DNA from: Aeoliella mucimassa
GTDB taxonomy: Bacteria; Planctomycetota; Planctomycetia; Pirellulales; Lacipirellulaceae
DNA: 64,000 nt
NCBI RefSeq assembly: GCF_007748035.1
Contig: NZ_CP036278.1
Span: 5,642,001-5,706,000, forward strand
Direction of reading: 5' to 3'
Part shown: positions 25,325-33,889 of the stretch, piece by piece
Layout of the letters: every line of letters starts with the position of its first letter
How positions within the stretch are numbered: position 1 is the first letter of the stretch
The notes under the pieces: generated by a model
Database searches by the model: none
The model's input: the letters and a program-made list of their open reading frames with translations, nothing else
What the model was told of the DNA's origin: nothing
Program-made: the position numbers and the translations under genes

Positions 25325-25981
25325 ATGATCGTCACCATCGATGGACCCGCCGGTGCCGGAAAAAGCAGTGCGGCCCGCTCGCTTGCCAACCGGCTCGGGT
25401 TTCGCTTCCTGGACACTGGTGCGATGTACCGGGCTGTGGTGTTTGCCGCGTTGGAGCAGGGAGTCGAACTGACCGATGCCGACGCGCTAGAGCAAGTCGC
25501 CGCCCAGTTGCGCATCGAACTAGGCGATCAGAGTGTGCTCGTGAACGACCAGGACGTCACCCGGGCGATTCGTACCCAGGCCATTACCTCGGCAACCCGC
25601 TACGCGGCCGACCACCCTGGCATTCGGGCGCTGCTGGTCGATCAGCAACGTGCCGCCGCTGCGGGGCATGAATGCGTGACCGAGGGACGCGACCAAGGCT
25701 CGGTGGTGTTTCCTGACGCAGAGTGCAAGGTTTTTCTCACTGCCAGCGAGCGGACCCGTGGCGAACGACGCTATCACGACCTCATCGCCCGCGGAGAGCA
25801 GGTCACCCTCGAAGAAGTGCTGGAAAAGCAGCGGGAACGGGACGAACGCGATACCACCCGCGCGGTGGGAGCCCTGATTCAATCGTCCGATGCGGTGGTG
25901 CTCAACACCGATGGCATGTCGCCTGATGAAGTGGTCGACCGGTTGTACGAAATTGTCCAGCAACGCCGAGTCGCAAAATAG
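25325..25981 (+). CDS. cmk: Cytidylate kinase
   Basis: The protein has 218 residues, the normal length. It phosphorylates CMP and dCMP in pyrimidine nucleotide metabolism. The P-loop is GPAGAGKSSAARSLA. FRFLDTGAMYRAVVF is the NMP-binding motif of Cmk, VTEGRDQGSVVFPDA the CMP-binding loop, and ASERTRGERRYHDL the lid. The neighbour is unusual: most bacteria have rpsA or plsC next to cmk, while here a glycosidase-like gene is upstream and a secreted propeller protein follows 128 bases later. Confidence 0.96.
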   Translation: MIVTIDGPAGAGKSSAARSLANRLGFRFLDTGAMYRAVVFAALEQGVELTDADALEQVAAQLRIELGDQSVLVNDQDVTRAIRTQAITSATRYAADHPGIRALLVDQQRAAAAGHECVTEGRDQGSVVFPDAECKVFLTASERTRGERRYHDLIARGEQVTLEEVLEKQRERDERDTTRAVGALIQSSDAVVLNTDGMSPDEVVDRLYEIVQQRRVAK

Positions 25982-26109
25982 CAATTCGTCCCCTGTTTCA
26001 GTGGTCGAATTTCCGGCGGGCTCTACCCTGTTTTTGACTTTCCACTCCTCCATGTCCACAATGCCGGGACATAGCGTGGTGGGCCATTCAAAATCAGGAG
26101 CAAACGTCG

Positions 26110-27438
26110 ATGTCCAAACTCTGTAATCTGCTCTGCGTAGCAGCACTTCTAATCGCCACGCCCGTGCTGGCCGAGGATTGGCCGCAATGGTTGGGGCCGC
26201 AATCGGCGAGCAACTGGCAGGCCGAGGGAATCCGTACCGACTTCAGCGAAGGCGATCTGTCGCCCAAGTGGACAGTCCCCTGTGGAGTCGGCTACGCCGG
26301 CCCAGCCGTAGCTGGCGGCAAGGTCTACTTGTTCGACTACGAAGTGACCGACGGCAAAATCGTGAACAACGCGGGCCGAGCGATCAACCTCAAGGGCAAC
26401 GAACGCCTGCACTGCATCGACCTCGCCACCGGCAAGGTGTCGTGGACCAAGGGGATGCCGGTCGACTATTACATCTCGTACCCCAGCGGCCCGCGGGCGA
26501 CTCCCTGCGTCGATGGAGATCACGTTTATACGCTCGGTGCCGAAGGCGATCTGGTGTGTCGCACGACCGCCGACGGAGAGCAGGTCTGGCACGTGAACTT
26601 CCTCGACAAGTTCGGCATCAAGACCCCAATCTGGGGCCACTCGTCGAGCCCGCTGGTGATCGACGACCTGGTGTACTGCATGGTTGGCGGAGAAGGTTCC
26701 GCCATCGTGGCGTTCGACAAAACCACCGGCGAAGTTGCCTGGCAAACACTGTCGTCCAACGAGCCTGGCTACGCCTCGCCTGCTGCGATGCAGCTTGGTG
26801 GTAAGTCGTGCGTCATCGCGTTCCATCCCTCGGGCGTCGCGGTGCTCGATGCCAAAACCGGCAGTGAAGTCTGGGCCAAGCCGATTGCCCCGAAGTTCGG
26901 GATGTCGATCGCCGTGCCGCGCGTGCTCGGCGAGCAGATGTTTGTCAGCTCGTACGGCGAATCGATGATGGTCAACAGCATCACCAGCGATGCTCCCAGG
27001 ATTATTTGGAAAGAGAACTCGTCGCGGGAAGCGGTCTACTGCTCGAACTCGACTCCCTACTTCACGAAGGAAGCGATCTATGGCTGCGATATCGAATCGA
27101 GCCAGTTGATTGCCATCGATCCCGAGACGGGAGAACGGTTGTGGGAGAACCAGGAAATCCTGCTCGGCCCGGATGCGGGACGCTCGGTTCGCCACGGAAC
27201 CGCGTTCATCGTCAACCACCCTGAGAGTGGACACTACTTCCTGTTCAACGAACTCGGCGAGTTGATCGTGGCCGACCTCACCCCGCAGGGCGTCACCGTG
27301 CACAGCCGGGCGAAGATCATCGAGCCCACCGGCGAGGCCTTTGGCCGCACCGTGCTGTGGACTCACCCGGCGTTCGCCGATGGTTGCGTGATTGCTCGCA
27401 GCGACAAAGAAGTGGTCTGCATCGATCTTAAGAAGTAA
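26110..27438 (+). CDS. Secreted PQQ-type beta-propeller protein
   Basis: The protein has 442 residues with a signal peptide (LLCVAALLIATPVLAEDW). Repeats of the outer-membrane BamB/PQQ propeller type run through it, each with the pattern of a strand, Gly, then DxxTGxxxW: CIDLATGKVSWTKG, FDKTTGEVAWQT, LDAKTGSEVWAKP, IDPETGERLWENQ. Such proteins bind partners or cofactors rather than performing a common reaction. Many planctomycete relatives have the same WPQWLGP opening (residues ~24-30). It is convergent with the PHP hydrolase, with six bases between the stops. Confidence 0.85.
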   Translation: MSKLCNLLCVAALLIATPVLAEDWPQWLGPQSASNWQAEGIRTDFSEGDLSPKWTVPCGVGYAGPAVAGGKVYLFDYEVTDGKIVNNAGRAINLKGNERLHCIDLATGKVSWTKGMPVDYYISYPSGPRATPCVDGDHVYTLGAEGDLVCRTTADGEQVWHVNFLDKFGIKTPIWGHSSSPLVIDDLVYCMVGGEGSAIVAFDKTTGEVAWQTLSSNEPGYASPAAMQLGGKSCVIAFHPSGVAVLDAKTGSEVWAKPIAPKFGMSIAVPRVLGEQMFVSSYGESMMVNSITSDAPRIIWKENSSREAVYCSNSTPYFTKEAIYGCDIESSQLIAIDPETGERLWENQEILLGPDAGRSVRHGTAFIVNHPESGHYFLFNELGELIVADLTPQGVTVHSRAKIIEPTGEAFGRTVLWTHPAFADGCVIARSDKEVVCIDLKK

Positions 27439-27444
27439 CACCGA

Positions 27445-28752
27445 TTACTCGTGCTCATGCTTGGGCGCAGCCGGTCCGCGTACCGGTTGCGTCCAGGCTT
27501 GTTCGAAGTCGCCGACTTCCGATGGATTCGGGTGCGGCTTCGACGAGGTGATCCGCGCCCGCACGTAAAGCTCGTCGCCGGCGAAGGTGTAGCTGGCCGA
27601 GTTGCCTTGGCTGGTCTGAAGCGTTTCGCCGATCGCGTCGCTATAGGTGTAGGTGATGTGCTTCGGCTTGCCCTCGTCATCGGTAATCGGCTTGCCGGTC
27701 AGGTCGGCCGACTCGCGAGTACCAACGAACTCGATGGTGTACTCTTCGCCCGGTTGGGCCTCGACCTCAACGACCAGTTGTTTGTCGCTCGATTCGACGA
27801 GTTTCAGTGCCACGCCCGACGAAGAGTAGAACCGCCCCGCTTCGAGCGACTCAATCAAAGCTTCGGGGGTTAGCTCTTTGGCCAGTACTTCGACCCACCC
27901 GCGACCAGGCTCGCTAGCTCGGCTCGGGATGTTGTGATAGTTGTGCCCGTCGTCGACCGCCAGGCCGAACATGATCGGCATATCGAGCGCGGCGATGCGT
28001 TGGGCGAGAATGATGTCCCAGATACGCTCGGTGCCGGGGTGCTCGGCGTCGCCGGTGTTGGCCACGTGGGGATGGCCGTTGTAGACCTCGAAGAATCGCT
28101 CGCCGCGGACACGCATCAACTGCTCAGCAGTCACCGCGAAGCCAAAGTTCGGGTGATTCAGGTGTACGAACATCGGCTTGCCAGTCGCTTCGCGCTGCGC
28201 TTGCACCGCCCGAACGTTGTTCTCGATGGTCTCGAAAACCGTGCGTCCCCCTTGCGGGGCGATGAGTTCCTCGACGTTGTGCACGTTCATGTGAATCGGC
28301 TTGCCCTCGGCCCGATCGCTGATCTCCTCGCCTTGAATCAGCAGGTACTCACCCGGCTTATTGAATCGGGCGGCAACTTCGGGGAACTGACGCAGTCGCA
28401 CTTCCAGCTTGTCGCCATCTACGCGCTCTTCAACCCACTCGGGGAAGTTCTGCTTCAGCTTCTTGTAGGCGGTCTGTCCCCCCTTGGTCTTGCCAACCTG
28501 CACCCAACGCTCGACGGTCGCCAGCACGTTGTGATCGGTGAACACCAGGAACTGATAATCATGTTCCTGATACCAGAGTGCGATCGATTCCAGGTAGTCG
28601 TCCCCGTCGCTCCAGTGCGAGTGAGTGTGCATGTTGCCTCGATACCAGGTCTGCCCCTCTTCGGCGGACAGGCGGACCCCCTCGTGCGCGAGAGTCATCG
28701 TGGGAATGGCAATCAGCGTGGCGAAGAACGCGAGGGCAATAAGGCGATTCAT
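27445..28752 (-). CDS. Secreted PHP-domain metallohydrolase (CehA/McbA-like)
   Basis: The protein has 435 residues. The signal peptide (LIALAFFATLIAIPTMTLAH) is followed by a PHP-type metal centre: GNMHTHSHWSDGDD (HxH plus Asp), FTDHN, and HLNHPNFG further on. These residues would bind two or three metal ions for phosphoester or related hydrolysis. The C-terminal ~100 residues are beta-rich (VEAQPGEEYTIEFVG) and end in KHEHE. The substrate is unknown. Many such planctomycete proteins sit with secreted degradative enzymes. Confidence 0.75.
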   Translation of the reverse strand: MNRLIALAFFATLIAIPTMTLAHEGVRLSAEEGQTWYRGNMHTHSHWSDGDDYLESIALWYQEHDYQFLVFTDHNVLATVERWVQVGKTKGGQTAYKKLKQNFPEWVEERVDGDKLEVRLRQFPEVAARFNKPGEYLLIQGEEISDRAEGKPIHMNVHNVEELIAPQGGRTVFETIENNVRAVQAQREATGKPMFVHLNHPNFGFAVTAEQLMRVRGERFFEVYNGHPHVANTGDAEHPGTERIWDIILAQRIAALDMPIMFGLAVDDGHNYHNIPSRASEPGRGWVEVLAKELTPEALIESLEAGRFYSSSGVALKLVESSDKQLVVEVEAQPGEEYTIEFVGTRESADLTGKPITDDEGKPKHITYTYSDAIGETLQTSQGNSASYTFAGDELYVRARITSSKPHPNPSEVGDFEQAWTQPVRGPAAPKHEHE

Positions 28753-28860
28753 GATGGGTGTCGGGAAGGGCAGGGTGGATAGGGAATGGAAAGCCCAAGA
28801 TCATACCGTCGCGACGCGGCGGCTGCCAACTTCCGAACGTGTTGCTAAATTAAGTTTCGA

Positions 28861-30900
28861 TTAAGGTCCTGTCGACGATGGGGATGGGGCTTGCTCCGAG
28901 ACTCCCGGCAACGGCAAGCCGAGCAGGTTCATCTGCGGCCACACCAAGCAGACTCCGTAGTAGCAGATCCACGCCCCGAGGATGCCGGCCAGCACGTAGC
29001 GAGCGATGCCGGAGCTCGAATCGCTGCTCGACGACTTCTTGGCTTTGGGCTTCTTCGCCGGCGTTTTCTTCTGCGACTGCGGAGGCCAAGTGTCGTCGTC
29101 TTGTGACTTTGCTTTGGTACTGCTCGCGGCCGACTTCGTCTCCGTCGGCTTGGCGTTTTTTGCTGATGCTGCCTCCTTCTGCCCGCGGGCCTGCGCCCAG
29201 AGTCGTTCGGAGGCCGCTTGCGGAGCGCCAACTTCGACAGCTGGGTCGAGGTTTGGCCGCTTACGTTCGACTGGTTTATCTGGTTCCAGCTTTTGTTTCT
29301 CGGTGCCAGAATGCAAAACGTCGTCGCTGATTAGCATCGACGCGACCGCTTCCTCAAAGTCTTGGTAGCCACCATCTCTGCAGATGACTTTCTTCCAGCG
29401 GTCGATGCGTGTCGCTGGCAAACCACGCACGCGGTCGAGTTCAATCTTCGCTTCGTCGCCGAGGCCTTCGACCGACGCGTTGACCGACAACCGACCGCTG
29501 GTGTCGTAGGTGTACGTGACCGTGATGGGTGTCCCCTTCGGCAAGCCTGGCGGCAAATGCTTAATACCAGCCGAGGCGAGCGGCGAGCATTGATCGGGCA
29601 GCGAGCTCTCCCCTTCCAGCAGCTGAATCTTGATACTTCGTTGATTGTCGGTCTTAGTGACGAACTGACGCGTTACCGTGTAGGGGAGCGGAGTATTGCG
29701 TGGGATGACCGTCACGTTCTGCACCCGCATGGTCTCTTGATTCACTCCCTCGATGCCTAATCCATGCGAGTTCACATCGGTCACGCGAAGCTTCGGAATG
29801 GCATCGCTGATCCCCCGCACGCCCATCTGATATCGGCAATAGACCGCCGCGCCGCGAGCCACCGCTTCGTCGGGATGCACGTCGTCGTCGGGCACCAGGC
29901 CCGAGTTTTTTTGCAGCGCGCTACGTACCGCGAGCATCCGAGTCGATCCACCCACGAGCAGCAAGCGGTCGATATCATCCCACAATAGCCCTGCCGCCCG
30001 CAGCGCCTGATTCGTGGTGAACACGGTCCGCTCCACCAGATCGTCACTCAGCGACTCGAACAGATCCCGCGTTACCGGCAGCTTCAATTCGTGTTGGTCC
30101 AAAGTAAACCGCAGAGTCGTTGCTGGCACTGCTGACAAATCGTGCTTCGCCGCCCTCGCAGCACGAGCGAGTTTAATATGGTCGCGATCGTCGAACTCGC
30201 GGGCGTTGGGATAGAGTTTGCGGAACTGCTCTTCGGCGTACTCCGCAAGGCGGGCGTCCCAGTGGATTCCACCGAGTTCGTAGTCGCCATCGGTCGAGAG
30301 GGTTCGCACCTTGCCGGCCGCGAGCTCCATCACAGTCACGTCGAAGGTACCGCCACCCAGGTCGTAGACCACCAGCTTCATCTCCCCCTCGGGAGCCCCC
30401 TCGGGCGAGAGATACCCCAGGCGTTCGCCGAACGCCAACGCGGCGGCCGTTGGTTCGTTCACGATGTCGAGCACCGGCAGCCCGCTCATCGCTCCTGCGT
30501 CGGCGGTAATCTTGCGACGAGCTTCGTCGAAGTAAGCCGGCACCGTGACGACCGCCTGAAAGCTATCGCCGACGGCCGACATGATGTCGTGACGGAGTTG
30601 ACGAAGAATACAGCCTTGAATCACTTCGGGAGGATACTGTTGACCGACGATCTTATGGCGATAGCTGGCAGCTCCCACGTCGCGTTTGGCATTCTCGGCA
30701 ACGCGACCAGGGAACTCGGCCGCGGCTTCCCACGCGGCCGCACCGACGATGATGTTGTCGTCGTCGAACAGCACTGCACTAGGCGTAAGTACACCGCCGG
30801 TGGTGTTACGGATCATCTGCGTCTTGCCGTCGCTATCGATATAGCTGACAGCCGACAGCGTTGTGCCGAGGTCGATTCCTACAGGAATTATTTTTGCCAT
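28861..30900 (-). CDS. Hsp70-family ATPase with C-terminal membrane anchor
   Basis: The protein has 679 residues. The nucleotide-binding domain is complete: VGIDLGTTLSAVSY (phosphate 1), VYDLGGGTFDVTVMEL (phosphate 2), LLLVGGSTRM (adenosine) and DEAVARGAAVY. A substrate-binding beta domain follows (~390-495, KGTPITVTYTYDTSGRLSVN). The usual alpha-helical lid is replaced by a Lys/Ala/Ser-rich linker (~530-630) and one membrane helix at 634-655 (YVLAGILGAWICYYGVCLVW), so the chaperone should sit on the inner membrane facing the cytoplasm. It is divergent from a J-like protein with the same tail-anchored layout. This is not the housekeeping DnaK. Confidence 0.85.
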   Translation of the reverse strand: MAKIIPVGIDLGTTLSAVSYIDSDGKTQMIRNTTGGVLTPSAVLFDDDNIIVGAAAWEAAAEFPGRVAENAKRDVGAASYRHKIVGQQYPPEVIQGCILRQLRHDIMSAVGDSFQAVVTVPAYFDEARRKITADAGAMSGLPVLDIVNEPTAAALAFGERLGYLSPEGAPEGEMKLVVYDLGGGTFDVTVMELAAGKVRTLSTDGDYELGGIHWDARLAEYAEEQFRKLYPNAREFDDRDHIKLARAARAAKHDLSAVPATTLRFTLDQHELKLPVTRDLFESLSDDLVERTVFTTNQALRAAGLLWDDIDRLLLVGGSTRMLAVRSALQKNSGLVPDDDVHPDEAVARGAAVYCRYQMGVRGISDAIPKLRVTDVNSHGLGIEGVNQETMRVQNVTVIPRNTPLPYTVTRQFVTKTDNQRSIKIQLLEGESSLPDQCSPLASAGIKHLPPGLPKGTPITVTYTYDTSGRLSVNASVEGLGDEAKIELDRVRGLPATRIDRWKKVICRDGGYQDFEEAVASMLISDDVLHSGTEKQKLEPDKPVERKRPNLDPAVEVGAPQAASERLWAQARGQKEAASAKNAKPTETKSAASSTKAKSQDDDTWPPQSQKKTPAKKPKAKKSSSSDSSSGIARYVLAGILGAWICYYGVCLVWPQMNLLGLPLPGVSEQAPSPSSTGP

Positions 30901-31167
30901 TTGCCTGTACTCTCTGCTTCCGAGTCTCGCTTGTCACCCTTCGGTGATGCTTGGATAAGAACCAACGAACACTGCCATGCAACCCTGCAAACAGCGTTTG
31001 GTTTCGCGTTGTGGTGAAGTACTCGTTGCGACCTGTTGCCTCTCTAGCTACTATAACTACAGGGGGATCAGCGATATAGCACGATATAAAACGGTCGGAG
31101 TTAATCAGGTGGAGTCGATCGTAACAATCAGGTCGGTTTTACCTATTAGCGTGAATGGTCGGAGCCG

Positions 31168-31749
31168 ATGAGCACGCCCAACGATTCTCAGTTCGATCCG
31201 TATCATAAGTGGCTCGGAATCCCTCCGGCCGAGCAACCGCCGAATTGCTATCGGCTGCTCGGGCTAACGCTGCTCGAGCAGGACCCCGACGTCATCGCGA
31301 CCGCTGCCGATCGGCAGATGGCCCACGTGAAGTCGTTTGCCGCTGGGCGGTACGCTTCGCACTCGCAGGAGTTGCTCAACGAGCTCTCCAAGGCCCGGGT
31401 TCGTCTGCTGAATCCGGACCGCAAACGCGAGTACGATGCCCAGCTCCGCAAGCAACTCGCTGCTCGCAAGGCCAAGGCGAAAGCCAAGGCGGCGAAGCAA
31501 CAGCAGGCCGCACAGCCGCAAGCCGCTGCACCTGCAGCGATGCCAGCAACACCCGCTGCATCGCAACCTGCAGCCGCTCCGGCGGTCCAAACGCCCGAGC
31601 TGCCAGCCATCAAGCCAGCGGTGCGTCGGCGTCGCCGGAAGCGGAAGTCCGGTGGCGGCAACGCGTTGCTCGCGAACCTGCTCTGGCTTGTGCTCGGCCT
31701 CGGCATGCTGCTCGGGCTAGTCTGGCTCGCGGGCCAGCTGGCTACCTGA
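31168..31749 (+). CDS. Tail-anchored degenerate J-domain-like protein
   Basis: The protein has 193 residues. Residues 10-92 start with DPYHKWLGIPP and continue with J-domain-like helices (YRLLGLTLLEQDPDVIATAA, LNELSKARVRLLNPDRKREY). The HPD tripeptide of true J domains is absent: the loop reads MAHVKSFAAGRYA. A disordered Ala/Lys/Gln/Pro linker (~95-150) and a RRRRRKRK patch lead to one C-terminal membrane helix (167-190). The N-terminal domain should face the cytoplasm. The start lies 267 bases from the divergent Hsp70 start, implying shared regulation and possibly a shared function. Confidence 0.7.
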   Translation: MSTPNDSQFDPYHKWLGIPPAEQPPNCYRLLGLTLLEQDPDVIATAADRQMAHVKSFAAGRYASHSQELLNELSKARVRLLNPDRKREYDAQLRKQLAARKAKAKAKAAKQQQAAQPQAAAPAAMPATPAASQPAAAPAVQTPELPAIKPAVRRRRRKRKSGGGNALLANLLWLVLGLGMLLGLVWLAGQLAT

Positions 31750-31876
31750 TCAGGCGGATCGCCAGGCAGGCATCGCTCGCCTAGCTTTCTCGATTGCTAC
31801 AACCAGCACGACACCGCAAACGTTTTCGGAAGTTTGCTTTCTCGACTGGTTTACCTGCAGTCGCCGGCTAATCAAC

Positions 31877-32275
31877 ATGGGGGGTATGAACCACGACCAA
31901 GCCTTACCGACCACGTTGCAGCAACTTCCCCCCTCGGCCATTACCTGGTTACTCGGAGGTGGGCTGGCGCTGGTGACTGCGGCTCAGTTCGTCACGATGG
32001 TGCCAGTGATGGTCGGCGTCGGCCTGCTGATGCTCGGCTCGACGCTCGCGATTCCGCAGCGAGTGCCGCTGCAGTTGCGGTTGCTGGCAACCACGACCAA
32101 CGTACTGGTCTACCTGCTGCTCTACGGCTTGTTTGCCGGCGCTACGATGCACCATGCAACGCTGTGGATGCCAGTGGCCCCCCCTTGGTTCCGTTTAACG
32201 GACCTCGGCAGTAGCTTATGGCTGGTGATCCTCAGCTTGCAGGTAGGTGTTCGCCAGATTCAGGCGTTGCTGTAG
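31877..32275 (+). CDS. Small integral membrane protein
   Basis: The protein has 132 residues. Hydrophobic segments occur at ~20-35, 38-58, 66-92 and 108-130 (WLLGGGLALVTAAQFV, VPVMVGVGLLMLGSTLAI, LLATTTNVLVYLLLYGLF, SSLWLVILSLQVGVRQIQAL), giving four likely membrane helices. An ATG at 31886 is an alternative start. It lies 127 bases after the J-like gene on the same strand. No family was recognised. Confidence 0.55.
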   Translation: MGGMNHDQALPTTLQQLPPSAITWLLGGGLALVTAAQFVTMVPVMVGVGLLMLGSTLAIPQRVPLQLRLLATTTNVLVYLLLYGLFAGATMHHATLWMPVAPPWFRLTDLGSSLWLVILSLQVGVRQIQALL

Positions 32276-32334
32276 CCAATACGTGGATCGACCCAGCTTC
32301 GCTCTGCGATAAGAGTCCGCCATTCAGGCGGGGC

Positions 32335-32919
32335 TTATTCCATGCTCTCGATCACTTTGTCGATGATGCGGTATTCGGCCGCTTCTTCGGCGCTCATGAA
32401 CTTGTCGCGATCGGTGTCTTTCTCGAGCTGCTCAAGAGTCTGGCCGGTGTGATTGGCCAGGATCGTGTTGAGCTTCTTCTTGGTCTTCAGGTACTCTTCG
32501 GCGTGGATCATGATGTCCTCGGCGGTACCTTCCATGCCAGCCAGCGGCTGGTGGATCATGATGCGGCTATTCGGCAACGCGTGGCGTTTGCCTTCGGCAC
32601 CCGCAGCCAGTAGCACCGCACCCATCGAGGCACATTGGCCAATGCAGTAGGTGGCCACGTCGCAGCTGATGAACTGCATGGTGTCGTACATCGCCAGGCC
32701 CGCGGTGACGCTCCCGCCAGGCGAGTTGATGTACAGGTGGATGTCGGCCTTCGGATCGTCCGATTGCAGGAACAACAATTGCGCGACAATATTGTTCGAC
32801 ACCTCGTCGTTAATGGCTGAGCCCAGGATCACGATGCGATCGGCGAGCAGCCGGCTGTAGATGTCCATCGCCCGCTCTTCGCGGCCGCTCTTCTCGATAA
32901 CGTAAGGAATTAGTGGCAT
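32335..32919 (-). CDS. clpP: ATP-dependent Clp protease proteolytic subunit, second copy
   Basis: The protein has 194 residues, the normal ClpP length. It forms the barrel peptidase used by ClpX/ClpA-type unfoldases. The catalytic Ser is in [11 protein letters not shown], the His in [10 protein letters not shown], and the Asp in [13 protein letters not shown]. It starts MPLIPYVIE with no long propeptide. It is third in the order tig-clpP-clpP, 115 bases after the other copy. Having two active copies points to mixed heptamers or separate roles. No clpX was found in the window. Confidence 0.95.
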   Translation of the reverse strand: MPLIPYVIEKSGREERAMDIYSRLLADRIVILGSAINDEVSNNIVAQLLFLQSDDPKADIHLYINSPGGSVTAGLAMYDTMQFISCDVATYCIGQCASMGAVLLAAGAEGKRHALPNSRIMIHQPLAGMEGTAEDIMIHAEEYLKTKKKLNTILANHTGQTLEQLEKDTDRDKFMSAEEAAEYRIIDKVIESME

Positions 32920-33034
32920 GGGGGCGTCCTGTGCACTCTTGGTGGATTCGGTTTCGATGAACTGTTGGGGATGGAAGATTCATGACTTGCGAGGCACGAC
33001 TCAAACGCCGCACCGCTCGCAGGTCACTCCTCGG

Positions 33035-33691
33035 CTATTCGTCATCGTCCTCTTCGCCTTCGGGCGTGGGTGGTTTGGTCATGATCTCGTCGACCAGGCC
33101 AAACTCAACCGCCTCGTCGGCCGAGAAGTAGCGGTCGCGATCGCGTTCCTTCACCACTTCTTCCACGGTCCGGCCGGTGTGATCGGCCATGATGCGATCC
33201 AACAGATCGCGAGTCTTGATGATTTCGCGAGCCTGAATCTCGATGTCCGACACCTGGCCGCCGACACCGCCGTGCGGTTGGTGAACCATGACCTTCGAGT
33301 GCTTCAGGGCAAATCGCTTACCCTTTTCGCCACCGGCCAGGAGCACCGCACCACCGCTGGCTGCCAGACCAACGCAGTAGGTGGCCACCGGGCAGGTGAT
33401 CATTTGCATGGTGTCGTAGATTGCCAGCGTCGCGGTGACACTGCCACCGGGCGAGTTGATGTAGAAGTGGATGTCCTTGCGGCGGTTTTCGCTCTGCAGG
33501 TACAGCAGCTTCATCACCAGGTCGTTGGCGTTGCCGTCGTAGATTTCGCCCTGCAGGAAAATCACGCGATTCTCCAGTAGCAGATCGCCGAGCGTCATTT
33601 GACGCTGACGCTGATAGTCGCGATACGAAAGTTCCGGCTGGCGGGCGTGGCTTGCGAACGAGTCGCCCTGGGGTCCAAATGGCAGATTCAT
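33035..33691 (-). CDS. clpP: ATP-dependent Clp protease proteolytic subunit, first copy
   Basis: The protein has 218 residues. The catalytic triad residues are present: Ser in GLAASGGAVLLAGG, His in KVMVHQPHGG, Asp in ERDRDRYFSADEA. The active-site Ser is followed by Gly-Gly instead of the usual Met-Gly. Insertions near LLAGGEKGKRFALKHS and an acidic C-terminus (EGEEDDDE) distinguish it from the second copy. The N-terminal ~30 residues could be a processed propeptide. It lies between tig and the second clpP. Confidence 0.95.
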   Translation of the reverse strand: MNLPFGPQGDSFASHARQPELSYRDYQRQRQMTLGDLLLENRVIFLQGEIYDGNANDLVMKLLYLQSENRRKDIHFYINSPGGSVTATLAIYDTMQMITCPVATYCVGLAASGGAVLLAGGEKGKRFALKHSKVMVHQPHGGVGGQVSDIEIQAREIIKTRDLLDRIMADHTGRTVEEVVKERDRDRYFSADEAVEFGLVDEIMTKPPTPEGEEDDDE

Positions 33692-33822
33692 CGCCAGTCC
33701 TTTATGCGAAATGCGTTTGGCTTATGTTCTTCTAGCGGCATTCTGGCTGTTCGCCAGAGGGCACACTCGGTGTACCCAGAGGAATTATAGGAGCGCCATG
33801 CTGGGGAGTCCTCTCCAACGTA

Positions 33823-33859
33823 CCGCAAAAGCTCTGTTTAGCGATAGAGCAGACTGCGG
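33823..33859 (-). terminator. Hairpin between tig and clpP
   Basis: Two stacked stems, CCGCA/TGCGG (33823-33827 with 33855-33859) and GCTCT/AGAGC (33831-33835 with 33846-33850), lie 31 bases after the tig stop. Read on the minus strand, AGAGC is followed by TTTT. It could be a partial terminator or an mRNA processing site that sets the ratio of trigger factor to ClpP. Confidence 0.35.
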
Positions 33860-33889
33860 CAAAAACGGCGCTCGGGCCTCTGGTGCACC

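Noticed and set aside
30901-31167. CIRCE element between the Hsp70 and J-like genes
   Set aside because: No TTAGCACTC/GAGTGCTAA-type repeat is present in the gap.
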